Shown here in pieces: positions 9,815 through 19,713 of a stretch of 64,000 nucleotides of DNA. This DNA comes from Onchidella celtica (Eukaryota > Mollusca > Gastropoda > Systellommatophora > Onchidiidae), in NCBI GenBank assembly GCA_963931925.1, contig OZ007573.1, positions 39,475,296 to 39,539,295 of the forward strand. Direction: 5' to 3'. The first letter of the stretch is position 1, and each line of letters begins with the position of its first letter. The notes beneath the pieces are model-generated. The model was not told where the DNA came from, searched no databases, and saw nothing but the letters and a program-made list of their open reading frames with translations. Position numbers and translations under genes: made by a program.

Positions 9815-12800
9815 ATGTCGGAGGTTATTGGAAGGCTTAGCCAGGAAGCGGACGCCATGGAGCTCACTGGGCAGGAGAGACGGGACTACCTCCGTGAAGG
9901 CCTGGAAAGAGAAAGACAGCTGGAGGCTCAACGACAGGAGAAGGAGGCTGAACGACAGCTGGAAAGGGAAAAGATGAACCACGAGTTGGAGATAGAGAGG
10001 ATGCGCCAGCAACGTGGAGGCAACGACTCAGCGCAGAAGACCGACGACCACGCCAGTTCTAAGAGACAAAAGCTACCTGCATTTCAGGACAAGAAGGACG
10101 ATCTGGATAGCTGGTTGCTGCGGTTTGAGAGGTTTGCCGAGACAGCTGAATGGCCCAGATCCACCTGGACGACATCACTGTCTGCCCTGCTGACTGGGAG
10201 AGCTTTGGAGTGCTTCTGCAGACTACCGATCGACGAAGCCAAGGACTACGACAAGGTCAAGGAAGCTTTGCAGAAGAGGTACAACCTGTCAGAGGACGGA
10301 TACCGACTCATGTTCAGACAAGGTAAGCCTGAAGATGGAGAAGATGTTGGAATGTTTTTGACCAGGATCAAGACCTATCTAGAGAGTTGGATAAAGCTGT
10401 CGAAGACGGAGGAGACCTACGAAGGAGTGAGAGATCTGTTCGTCAGAGAGCAATTCATGGATGCCTGCCCACCAGACCTTGCAACCCATGTGAGGGAGAG
10501 GAAACCAAAGACGCTACAGGACATCGCAGATTCAGCGGAGGCGTACCTGGTAGCGAGGAACCGGACGCTCAGCGGGAGCGCCAGACTGCAGAGCCGGCCA
10601 GTGCGACAGAGGCCCAACGGAGACAGAAGCCCACAGGTCTGCCATAGGTGCCAGAGGCCGGGACACAAGGCGAGGGAGTGTCGTGCAAAGTTAAACGACA
10701 AAGGTGAGTTGAAATGTTACCTTTGTGGAAAGCCAGGCCACGTTCGGAGGATGTGTCCAGCCCAGAAGGATATGGGACGAGGCAAGCCGAACAAGGCGGC
10801 GGCGGCCGTAGTGATAGCGGTGGACGAGTCGTCGAGACAGGATGCGACGACGGCTGACACCAGCATCAACGTTCAAGCGGTAATGAAGGACGGGAAGCTA
10901 CAGTTAGCGGTGCCTGTTACTTGCGGAGGATGCAGTGACGGAAGGACCGTGGAGAAACTGAAGTTACCAGTGATGAAGGGCTTGATTGGAAATCGAGCGG
11001 TAGATGTCCTAAGAGATACCGGCTGTGAAGGTGTAGTGGTGCGGCGATCACTGGTGGACGACGGACAGCTCACCGATGGGAAGAAACTTATCGCGAGGAT
11101 CGATAACTCCTTGCTAGCGGCGGAGGAAGCCGTTATCGACGTGAAGACGCCTTACCTGACGGGCAAAGTGACGGCACTGTGTCTCCCGGAGACCATCTGC
11201 GACCTAGTAGTCGGGAACGTGGACGGAGCGAAGGATCCGTACGACCCTGATACTGAGGTGATGGTAGGAGCGGTGACCACGAGGGCCCAGGAGAAGAGGA
11301 AGGACCGGTCTACGTCGCTGAAGGTGCCGAGGGCAGAACGGCACGCGGGAGTGGATAGAGAGGAACTTATCCGACTCCAAGAAGAAGACGAAGTCATTAG
11401 GAAGTTAGAGCAGAAGAAGATCCCAACTAATAGAGGCACTAAATCTGTTCATTTTGAGAAACACGGAGGAGTACTGTACCGGATCTACAAGGACCTGAGA
11501 CAGGCGACGGTTATAAGGCAAGTGGTACTACCCGAAAAACTAAGAGAGTATGTACTGAGTGTAGCCCACGACTCGATCGTCGGAGGACACCTCGGCGTGA
11601 AGAAAACCAAAGACAGAGTTATGAGCAATTTTTATTGGCCTGGAATTGAAGGTGACGTCGCGAGATACTGCCGCTCATGCGACATATGCCAGAGGACGGT
11701 GAACAAAGGAGCGACCCCAAAGGTGCACCTGCAGAGTATGCCAGTAGTGGACGTACCGTTTAGGCGAGTGGCCGTGGACTTAGTAGGACCTATCGACCCC
11801 CCAAGTGAAGGTGGACATCGGTATATCCTGGTGTACATAGACTACGCTACTCGTTACCCTGAAGCCACACCCTTGAAGAAGATCGACGCAGAAACGGTAG
11901 CAGAAGCCTTAGTGAACATCTACAGCCGTTTGGGTGTGCCCGAAGAGATCTTGTCGGACCAAGGGACCCAGTTTATGTCAGATGTCATGAAGGAAACGAA
12001 TAGACTATTGGGAATTCGACAGTCGACCACTACAGTCTACCACCCTATGTGCAACGGGTTGGTGGAGCCATTTAACGGCACACTGAAGAAGACCTTAAGG
12101 CGACTGTGCGCAGAGCAACCCAAGCAGTGGCACAGATACATCAACCCGCTGCTCTTCGCATATCGTGAAGTTCCCCAAGAGTCGACCAAGTTTGCCCCAT
12201 TCGAGTTGCTGTATGGGAGGACTGTGAGAGGACCCATCCACATCTTACGACAACTATGGACCAAGGATGTAGAGGAGCCGGAAACGAAGACCAGTTACCA
12301 GTACGTCATGGAACTACGTGAGAGGCTGGAGGACACATGGAAGTTAGCGACGGAAGAACTCTCCAAGGCTCAAGGTAGACAGAAGACCTACTACGACCGG
12401 AAAGCGCGAGAGAGGAAGTTCCGCCCCGGGGATGAAGTGTTGGTGCTACTGCCGACGAACACTAACAAGCTCCTAGTCCAATGGAAGGGACCATATAAGG
12501 TAGTCTCAGTTGTCGGTGTTAACGACTATAGAGTCAAGATGGGTGCAAAAGAAAAGACCTTGCACGCCAACCTCCTCAAGAGATACATTCCAAGGACGTC
12601 AAAAGCAGCAGCAGTGGCAATGGAACCGAGACCTATTGTGACCGAGATGTGTGGGATGGACAACAGTAGGAGAGATATCACGCCTGGACATGTCAACGCC
12701 ATAAAGGACGGCGGCGGTGATAGTGCTGAGACTGTACTGGCAGAGGACGACATGATGGACAAGAGTCAACCCGTGGAGTCAGCTGGCATGACAGTCATCG

Positions 12801-14281
12801 AGGACTGCGACCTGGAAGGCGACAACGGTGGAATGACGGAGGACCTTGCCGACCTAGGAAGCTGGGACCAGAATGAAGGCTACAGAGATGTCCAGTATGG
12901 AACGCAACTGACATCGGAACAACGTCAAGAACTCTGCGATGTGGTGAAGAATTACCAGCATGTCTTCACCAATCTCCCTGGATGCTGCCAGTTGGGTGAA
13001 CATCGCATCGACCTGACGACAGAAGTACCAGTTCGTCAACGACCATACCCGGTGCCCTACGCTATGCGCGACTCATTGAAGGAGGAGCTTAGCACCATGG
13101 AACAGCTGGGCATCATTCGAAGGAGCTCATCAGCTTATGCTTCACCTGTTGTTGTCGTCAAGAAGAAGGACGGATCCAACCGAGTCTGCATCGACTACAG
13201 GAGGTTAAACAAGATCACAGTATTCGACCCTCATCCGACAGCAGCGCCATCAGAAGTGTTTCAGAGTCTCTCGAGAGGAAAATTATTCTCTCGGATTGAC
13301 CTGAGCAAGGGATACTGGCAAGTGAAAGTTCGAGAGCAATACATTCCCAAGACGGCGTTCGTCACCATGGGCGAACACTATGAATTCATTCGGATGCCTT
13401 TTGGGATGATGAACTCAGGAGCCACGCTGAACAGGATCGTAAAGCCATTGATCCGTGGAATGAACAATGTGACAGCATATGTGGACGACCTGCTGATTCA
13501 TACAGAGACATTCGACGAGCATGTGAAGACTCTCAAGGACTTACTGCAGAGGATGGACCAAGCTGGATTAACTGCAAGACCATCGAAGTGTCTGATTGGA
13601 ACGTCTGAAGTAGACTTTGTTGGACACTTAGTGGGAGAAGGTATGATTGGCCTGTTAGAAGAGAATGTATGTAAGGTACGAGACGCACCCAGACCTACCA
13701 CTAAGAAGGAAGTGAAAGCATTCTTAGGATTAGTGGGATATTACCATGAATTTATTCCTAACTTTTCAGCGATTGCATCACCATTGTCTGATTTACTTAG
13801 AAAGGGTCAGCCCAATATAGTTCAGTGGGATGAAACGCAGGAGAAAGCGTACACCTCTTTGAAGAATGTCATTATCTCCAAACCCGTGTTATGTTTGCCA
13901 GATTTTTCCAAAGAGTTTGTCTTAGCAACTGATGCATCAGATCGCGGATTAGGCGCTAGTCTTATGCAGGAACACGAGGGAAAGTTGTACCCTGTGGCAT
14001 ATGCTAGTCGTAAGCTATTGCCTCGTGAGACAAAATATTCGGTCTCAGAGCGCGAATGTTTAGCTATTGTTTGGGCTGTAAAAAAGTTTACTTTGTATTT
14101 GTATGGAAAGGAGTTTGTGCTCCAAACTGACCATCGGTCATTAGAGTTTTTGAACTCTGCCAAGTTTGACAGTCCAAAGTTATTACGATGGAGTTTATTT
14201 TTACAGTCTTATCGATTCAGGATTCACTACGTAAAAGGCAGAGAAAATGTCTGTGCCGATTTCCTGAGCAGGGTATTTTAA
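9815..14281 (+). CDS. Gag-Pol polyprotein with integrase before reverse transcriptase
   Basis: A single 1488-residue ORF encodes all replication proteins. In order: a charged coiled coil (about 5-70); a capsid region (about 85-250) whose end (208-247) resembles a SCAN domain; two CCHC zinc knuckles (C276-C289, C301-C314); an aspartic protease with DTG at 401-403; integrase with an HHCC finger (H585, H592, C622, C625), catalytic D655, D715 and E751 with exactly 35 residues between the last two, and a GPY/F-like module near 890. Then come RT (about 1074-1240; D1162 and YVDD at 1222-1225) and RNase H (D1373, E1412 or E1414, D1439), ending in an ADFLSR-type tail. All visible catalytic residues are present. 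Integrase has Pro after the catalytic Glu, where Arg is usual. Gag and Pol share one frame, so there is no frameshift site. The first ATG at 9815 is taken as the start, 88 bases after the primer site. Confidence 0.95.
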   Translation: MSEVIGRLSQEADAMELTGQERRDYLREGLERERQLEAQRQEKEAERQLEREKMNHELEIERMRQQRGGNDSAQKTDDHASSKRQKLPAFQDKKDDLDSWLLRFERFAETAEWPRSTWTTSLSALLTGRALECFCRLPIDEAKDYDKVKEALQKRYNLSEDGYRLMFRQGKPEDGEDVGMFLTRIKTYLESWIKLSKTEETYEGVRDLFVREQFMDACPPDLATHVRERKPKTLQDIADSAEAYLVARNRTLSGSARLQSRPVRQRPNGDRSPQVCHRCQRPGHKARECRAKLNDKGELKCYLCGKPGHVRRMCPAQKDMGRGKPNKAAAAVVIAVDESSRQDATTADTSINVQAVMKDGKLQLAVPVTCGGCSDGRTVEKLKLPVMKGLIGNRAVDVLRDTGCEGVVVRRSLVDDGQLTDGKKLIARIDNSLLAAEEAVIDVKTPYLTGKVTALCLPETICDLVVGNVDGAKDPYDPDTEVMVGAVTTRAQEKRKDRSTSLKVPRAERHAGVDREELIRLQEEDEVIRKLEQKKIPTNRGTKSVHFEKHGGVLYRIYKDLRQATVIRQVVLPEKLREYVLSVAHDSIVGGHLGVKKTKDRVMSNFYWPGIEGDVARYCRSCDICQRTVNKGATPKVHLQSMPVVDVPFRRVAVDLVGPIDPPSEGGHRYILVYIDYATRYPEATPLKKIDAETVAEALVNIYSRLGVPEEILSDQGTQFMSDVMKETNRLLGIRQSTTTVYHPMCNGLVEPFNGTLKKTLRRLCAEQPKQWHRYINPLLFAYREVPQESTKFAPFELLYGRTVRGPIHILRQLWTKDVEEPETKTSYQYVMELRERLEDTWKLATEELSKAQGRQKTYYDRKARERKFRPGDEVLVLLPTNTNKLLVQWKGPYKVVSVVGVNDYRVKMGAKEKTLHANLLKRYIPRTSKAAAVAMEPRPIVTEMCGMDNSRRDITPGHVNAIKDGGGDSAETVLAEDDMMDKSQPVESAGMTVIEDCDLEGDNGGMTEDLADLGSWDQNEGYRDVQYGTQLTSEQRQELCDVVKNYQHVFTNLPGCCQLGEHRIDLTTEVPVRQRPYPVPYAMRDSLKEELSTMEQLGIIRRSSSAYASPVVVVKKKDGSNRVCIDYRRLNKITVFDPHPTAAPSEVFQSLSRGKLFSRIDLSKGYWQVKVREQYIPKTAFVTMGEHYEFIRMPFGMMNSGATLNRIVKPLIRGMNNVTAYVDDLLIHTETFDEHVKTLKDLLQRMDQAGLTARPSKCLIGTSEVDFVGHLVGEGMIGLLEENVCKVRDAPRPTTKKEVKAFLGLVGYYHEFIPNFSAIASPLSDLLRKGQPNIVQWDETQEKAYTSLKNVIISKPVLCLPDFSKEFVLATDASDRGLGASLMQEHEGKLYPVAYASRKLLPRETKYSVSERECLAIVWAVKKFTLYLYGKEFVLQTDHRSLEFLNSAKFDSPKLLRWSLFLQSYRFRIHYVKGRENVCADFLSRVF

Positions 14282-15010
14282 AGTAGTACACTATCAGTGA
14301 AATGCATTGTAACCCATACTTTTGCCTATTGTACTGTAATTGGGGACATAGTTCATCTGTGACTGAATATTGAATTGATGGCTGATAGAGAGTCATGATG
14401 TGTTAGTCACATTTTCATTTTATGCTATGTCATATTACTTGCCAATGGAACTTGGTGTAATTTTTGGAAAATGTAACCCAAATGGGGACTGCGAGCAAGC
14501 AGTGTTTGTGTTATATTGCATTGTTGTAACTTGTTTTGACCTAATATGATGAAGAAAGACCCTGATCAGTGGTCAGTATGTATTGGTATTTTGTCATTGT
14601 ACGTATGAGTTACACATTTTGGAGATAACCATGTTATGTACAACAAGTTATATGCTATGATTCGTGCACGAAGCATTGTGTAAACGATGGGCCATCGTTT
14701 CACCTTATATAATTTGTAATAATATCATTGACCATTGTTTCACCACAGTGGTGGCGTTGTGTTATTTTGACTAGTAGGCCTAATGTTTAGTATTGGGAAG
14801 CAATGATGGTATTGTATTAGTTATGGTATTAGTGATGCAAAGTACACTGCATTGTATTGTACTTGTGATGACATTTGGGAAGGCACTGAAATTGTTAATA
14901 ATTGTAATAGAATTAGCAACTACCTTTGTGAGATTGGGAGTACTGTAAGATTGTTATTTCAAGATATTGCAGACGCTGAATGGTGTTTCGGAGTTGAAGA
15001 TGTTCAACTT
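14282..15010 (+). other. 3' untranslated part of the Gmr1-like element
   Basis: About 730 bp between the polyprotein stop and the polypurine-like tract. It is AT-rich and holds no ORF resembling an envelope or accessory protein; the 75-codon ORF at 14852-15079 runs into the LTR and is discounted. It may carry packaging or export signals, but none is recognisable. Confidence 0.6.
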
Positions 15011-15014
15011 AAAT

Positions 15015-15024
15015 TGGGGAGTTG
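15015..15024 (+). other. Putative polypurine tract
   Basis: TGGGGAGTTG directly precedes the 3' LTR. It is G-rich but short and interrupted by T, so it is a weak match to a canonical plus-strand primer tract; its position is the main support. Confidence 0.45.
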
Positions 15025-15627
15025 TGTAGCATCTGCGGGCTATCCCTTGCCCTCCCCCGTTTTCTTGTTACACTGGTGAGCATGTGTTCATTTCTTCTTG
15101 ACAACCGCTAGAGTGTACTGTACTCCGTGACCTGACCTTCTTCTCCTAGTGAGTAGTTTTTTCCTCGCCCGCTTGTTGTCAGGTGTTTTGACTCGTTCAG
15201 TAAATATTAGTATGTTCCCGAACATTCGATAACACTGTGGAGAAGGATGTTTACGCCAGATTTGGCCTTGAGTGATGTAACCTGATGACGTATTGATGCG
15301 TGATTGGTTAGTTTGTGCGAGGGCAAAGGTAACGTTTATTTCGGGAACTTTCTGTAGGAATGTTTATATATATAGACCTGTGTGAGTGGTTGGGGGGGTG
15401 AGTAAGTGAGTTTCCTTTTGTGTGGCGTAGATATTTAGTTTCGCTGGCGTCTTCCTAGTAATTTATTGTTCACTATACAGTTATTAAACTTTAGTATTAT
15501 TTAATCTATCGTCGGATCTCGTGTTTATTTATTTTACAGCTGTAATAGTTTCGTTTTCTAAAGGGTTGTAGTTAGATCAACTAACTCCCCCCTACTATAA
15601 CGTGCTAGAACAACCTCAGCTGTTACA
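15025..15627 (+). repeat. 3' LTR of the Gmr1-like element
   Basis: 603 bp, with the same ends and signals as the 5' LTR and one difference by eye. It is followed immediately by the ACCTC target duplication (15628-15632). Confidence 0.95.
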
Positions 15628-15632
15628 ACCTC
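15628..15632. repeat. Target site duplication ACCTC (right)
   Basis: Exact copy of 9098-9102. Confidence 0.9.
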
Positions 15633-16254
15633 TAAATTTGATTGGTCAGTTTATCCCAAATTTGCAACTCGGCAACCAAGGCCAAGGTCGCTCTCGAAAT
15701 AGTTTTGAATAAAATTAAATCTGCCAGTTATATTGGTCAGATGATACTGCAGACGATTCCTACTAACCCTACCCCCAATGCCCGCACTGACCCTGCCAAG
15801 GTTATTCTCGAGACGCGATACGTCTATCAAAACAACACCCTTTTCTCACTCTTCTCTACTGTGTTAGTCACGGGCTGCAAAACTGCTTCGTGATAATAAT
15901 ATTAGCTCTCCCCCCTTACAGTTCCCTGCTCAAAACTTTGGTTCACGAGGCCAGCTGAGTACGCGACGTCTCGGTGAAATAAACAACTCCCTTGACCTAA
16001 CACTGGATTTTCAAGCCTCACTTAATTCATGACATTCATCATGATTATTTTTTATTAGATAGATATTTTGCAGAAACCTAATAATAGTATATATCACCAC
16101 TTTCCTTCATAGTAGTGATTAACTAAACAACCACTTTTCGTCACAAAATTTTAGTAATTTTTTTAGAACGTATCACCATTTTGCACCGAAACAGCTTTTG
16201 TAGTATTATGTGCGGTATATATTATACAGTACATGTAGTATATCACTTCACTTC
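15633..16254. other. Right flank of the Gmr1-like insertion, non-coding
   Basis: Continues the older repeat interrupted at 9102 to about 16025 (it ends with a GAAATAAACAACTCCC stretch), then AT-rich sequence. No gene is recognised. Confidence 0.4.
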
Positions 16255-16640
16255 ACTTCCGCCTGTGATCCCTCCTGGGACATAGGCCGCCGACGAGAGC
16301 GCTCCAGGCATCCCGGTCCTGGGTCAGTGGTTCCAGCTGTTCCCAGGTGCGACTCATCTTCTTGGTATCTGCCTCCAAGTCCCGGCGCCAGGTGTTTTTC
16401 GGCCGGCCTCTTTTCCTTTTCCCTCGAGGGTTCCGTCAGGGTTTGTCTTGTGGTACTGGATGTAGGTTACCGAAGCATGTGTCCTATCCATTTCCAGCGT
16501 CTCTGTAGAATTTCTTTAGATATATAGCCTGTTGTTTCGTTCGCTGCCACAGGTCATGGTTGCTGATGACTCCGTGCCAGCGAATCCGCAGGATCTTCCT
16601 GAGGCAGGTGTTGATAAACGTCTGGATTGTCTCCATGATC
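16255..16640 (-). pseudogene. LINE (non-LTR retrotransposon) 3' coding scrap
   Basis: Read on the minus strand, the segment encodes words typical of the C-terminal region of LINE reverse transcriptases: INTCLRKILRIRWHGVISNHDL-like text near 16560-16625, then RRWKWIGHMLR-like text near 16480-16505, followed by a basic RKRGRP-type stretch near 16400-16430. Only about 130 residues remain and the frame is broken, so it is a heavily 5'-truncated dead copy. It differs in sequence and orientation from the LINE at 23558-24370. Confidence 0.7.
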
Positions 16641-16900
16641 ATGACTATAATTATAGTATGTAGTATGTGATTCGAATACCAAAAATACATTTTCAGTAGT
16701 ACATGCACATGGTAGAACTTTTCTGCACCATTTCTAGACAGGATCAATAATTAAATCAAGCACTCGCCAACTGGCAGATGGGCAAAACAGACAAACAGTT
16801 GATTTACGATTCGATACATAGACATGTTACATACATTATACATTGTACATGTAAATATGCAATGCTGTCACCTTTGTATGATTAGGACCGAGGTCAGGTT

Positions 16901-16905
16901 GATCG
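16901..16905. repeat. Target site duplication GATCG (left)
   Basis: GATCG precedes the LTR at 16906 and recurs exactly at 20483-20487. This defines the Mag-like element as a single insertion. Confidence 0.85.
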
Positions 16906-17302
16906 TGTTATGTGATGGTAACAAACAAAGAGAAGTCAGTTGTAGCCGGGAAGATAAGCAACTTTATTCTGGTAATATTTACAGGTCATTAGTTATATAC
17001 AGTTTCGTAGTATGTGTACACAATAATGCATAGGGTAATGAGTGTCACCAAATATCAATAAAGATAAAGTCATTCACACACTTTCATACTTTAGAATAGG
17101 TGACCTAATGTATTACCAACTTACTGAGAGTAATGCAACATGAAAAGTAGTGTAGGTAAAGTAATGGTGTTAATTAATCACACAACGAATGAGAGGTAAA
17201 TTGTTTCCCTTACTACGTAATTAAGTATAGTCTAACCAAGGGCAGTAACTAAGTAATTACATGTATGCATAATTTCCCTTGATTATATATGGATATATAA
17301 CA
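16906..17302 (-). repeat. 3' LTR of the Mag-like element
   Basis: 397 bp; starts TGTTATGTG and ends ATATATAACA on the plus strand. Near-identical to 19714-20482 apart from point differences and the insertion in the other copy. Confidence 0.9.
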
Positions 17303-17391
17303 CCTCCCTTCTAGCCTGAAGTACATAATATATGGTGAAGGCTAAAACTAAAATTCATGCTACATAAGTAAAGTCGTGTCTTGTCGAGATC

Positions 17392-17604
17392 GGTCCTTGC
17401 CACCCCATGTCAGAATGGTGTGGTAGGTTTCGGTCTCGTCCGCTCCTATCCACCCTATGCCAGGATAGTGTGGTAGGTTTACGGACACGTCAGTCCTGGA
17501 GTGCGGTCCTTGCCACCCCATGTCAGGATGGTGTGGTAGGTTTCCGTATTCTGTCATAGGTTCAGTCCTTGCCACCCCATGTCAGAATGGTGCCGTAGGT
17601 TTCT
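17392..17604 (-). repeat. Four hairpin-forming repeats between integrase tail and LTR
   Basis: Units begin near 17392, 17442, 17505 and 17563, each about 42 bp, with spacers of 9 to 20 bp. Each contains CCACC-CCAT, a six-base loop and ATGG-TGTGG, a nine-position stem with one mismatch. In unit 2 the stem reads CTAT/ATAG instead of CCAT/ATGG, a paired change that keeps the stem. Unit 4 has lost the outer pairs. The minus-strand ORF at 17360-17575 across them is too short and repetitive to call a gene. Confidence 0.85.
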
Positions 17605-17621
17605 GAACCTTTACAAACAAA

Positions 17622-19358
17622 TCAGTCTCTATGTCTCTGTCGTCGAGGACGTAGCTGATCTGTATGCCGGCGGCAAATTGGTCCATCTGGTAGAATCTTG
17701 ACTTCAAACAGGCTGTGGCCAATGGTTGCCGTCACCTTTGCAGATTTCCATTTGTCCTTACGCCCCCCTTTGAAAGACAAAGCGAAGCAGGGATCACCAA
17801 CGTTGAACTTCGGTTGACGGTCGGCAGATTTGACTGTATCTTTCTGTCGTCTGCGCTGTCTTCGACGGGCTGGTGGAACATCTGGAGTCTGGTCGCCGGC
17901 ATCGGGTGGACAGGCATGTCGTTCTCTCGCTGGAAGGATCACGTCAATTTTGGTTCTCATTTGACGACCATTCAGTAGTTGACTGGGAATGGATCCACAT
18001 GGTAGAGGATCAGGAATTCCGCACACAAGTTTCGACAGGATGTCTGCAGGACTGCATCCGGTTTCAAATCGTCGAAAACTTTGTGTAGGAGATTGTCCAC
18101 TGAGATTCCCAATCGCTTTGTGGTTGCTCTTCCAAGCAGGTTAAAGTCCATCTGTGTCACGACGAATTTCTGTACACAGGTTGTCTTGGTATATGATGTG
18201 TGTAGAAATATTTCGCCCAACACTGGTAGTTTCCGACCTGAGGCACACTTGTACTGGCATTTCACAGTGCTGAGTTTTGGGGACTTCAAACTGTGCCAAG
18301 TCTTGGCTGAAATGAAGTTGTCCCTACAACCAGTGTCGATTTCAAACTGGACAGGCTTGTTGTTGACGCAGCATGTCTCGGTGATTGGTCCCGCTGTATT
18401 CCAACGGACAGTTTGTATCCTCTTGATCGGACGTTGTTGACTTTTCTTCTTCCGACAAGCTGACTCTATGTGCCCTTTTATGTTATATAAATGACACACA
18501 GCGGTAGCGAACCTGCACTCGTTTCGGCTGTGCTGTCCTTCGCATCTGCTGCAAACAATCTTCTTCGTTGTCGGTTTGCTTGACTTTTTAAACTTTGATG
18601 GAGTTTGCTGTTGAGGGTTATGCTTGCATTTTCTTCTCTGATTGAGCTTGAAGACTTCGCCGTCACTGGTACCGGATGTTTATTTGGCCACCTTTGACGC
18701 CTCCTCGACCTCTGCCGCCACCTCTACTGCCTTGTTGAAGGTCAGTTCGTCATCTTTAATCTTGAACAGTGCCTTTATGACAGCTTCATTTTTAAGTGGG
18801 TCTTGGATTGATGCGAAGTCGCAAGTCGCTGCCTCTTGACGAATGCGAGCAGCCACTTGGTGCACACTTTCTGCAGTCTTTCTGTCAGTGTAGGTCCAAA
18901 ATTTAAACCTTTCCCGCACAACGAAACGTTTGGGGTCGAAATGTTCCCCCATCCAGGTCTTGATATTTTCAATGGTTATTCCGTTGACGTCTATCGGCGG
19001 GGTCTGTTGAGAAGCTTGGTTTTTCAGCATCTTGTAGACCTCACTGTTCTGGTTGGTCAGAAAAATGTCAACTTTTTTTGCTTCTGGTATGGAGTTTGCC
19101 TTTGTGAAGGTGGTAAACCTTGCCCAGTAATCTGACCACGGTTCTATTGTTGAATCAAATGCTTCGAACTTGGTGTTGGTGACTGGCTTGTTCATGGCCA
19201 AAGACATCAGTGCTTCCATCTGCTGTCGCTGCAGTTCCATCTGTTCTTTTTGCTGTTCCAGCTGCATTTCCATCTGCTCTTTTTGCTTGTTCCGTCTGAT
19301 TACGCAGCAAAGTGATGAGGTCTTCTTGTGACGTTTCTGCAGCTGGAGTCTTTGGCAT
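17622..19358 (-). pseudogene. Broken gag-pol of the Mag-like element
   Basis: The gag start is near 19358, but a one-base frameshift near 19280 moves it into the main frame (19273 downward), which has a Gln/Met-rich coiled coil and a gag core (words such as WSDYWARF). A TAA at 18680-18682 interrupts the frame, which then continues through a knuckle region (CSRC...H...C, then a second knuckle that has Tyr for its second Cys) and an aspartic protease with DTG near 18335. Near 18000-18060 the sequence jumps, in another frame, to an integrase tail (PSQLLNGRQ, F-x-VGDP, RRHTDQLRPR words, 18000-17640). RT, RNase H and the integrase catalytic core are missing. It is one nonsense change, one frameshift and a large deletion away from an intact element. 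Confidence 0.8.
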
Positions 19359-19692
19359 CTTGCAGGTTCTTGAGGCGCGGCTGGTCTACTTGGCTCAGGA
19401 TCGGCTGACTGGCGGTTTGAATGACAGGTTTACAATTCGAGACAGCTAAGAGCGAGCTACTCGGTGTATTTAGAGCTAGCCGAGACGTGGATTGGCTCTA
19501 CGTACAGCTTCAGGTCCGCTGCTTGGATTCGGGTTGTTGGTCCGTGAGCTGGCTTAGGTACTGAGGCTGGGCTTGGCTTGCTGCTGGTCTGATCCCGCAG
19601 GCTTGTATTGGCTTCCTTCCGCTTGTAAGGCTTGGCTGGCTTGGGTTCTTGTAGTAGGCTTCAGAACTTGAGTGACATCGGAACTTGTGAAG

Positions 19693-19710
19693 ATCCCATC
19701 CTCGTCGTCA
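19693..19710 (-). other. Primer binding site, tRNA-Ser(GCU) type
   Basis: On the minus strand TGACGACGAGGATGGGAT begins three bases after the LTR. It matches the complement of the 3' end of eukaryotic tRNA-Ser(GCU) with one mismatch in the CCA-complementary triplet. Confidence 0.75.
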
Positions 19711-19713
19711 ATT

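Larger units (their letters stand above)
9103..15627 (+). mobile_element. Complete Gmr1-like Ty3/gypsy LTR retrotransposon (6525 bp)
   Basis: Two 603-bp LTRs bracket an internal region with a primer binding site, one uninterrupted 1488-codon ORF, about 740 bp of 3' untranslated sequence and a G-rich tract before the 3' LTR. A 5-bp target duplication (ACCTC) flanks it. Integrase lies upstream of reverse transcriptase, the arrangement of Ty1/copia elements, while the RT, RNase H and integrase sequences are of Ty3/gypsy type. That combination defines the Gmr1 group, named after an element of Gadus morhua. By eye only one base differs between the LTRs and no stop or frameshift interrupts the ORF, so this copy inserted recently and may still be competent. 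No envelope ORF is present. Confidence 0.92.

Noticed and set aside
10387..14163. Many 60-113 codon ORFs, mostly antisense, within the Gmr1-like polyprotein
   Set aside because: Shadows of the 1488-codon ORF.
14282..15024. Possible envelope gene downstream of RNase H
   Set aside because: No ORF of adequate length, no signal peptide or membrane segment; only untranslated sequence.
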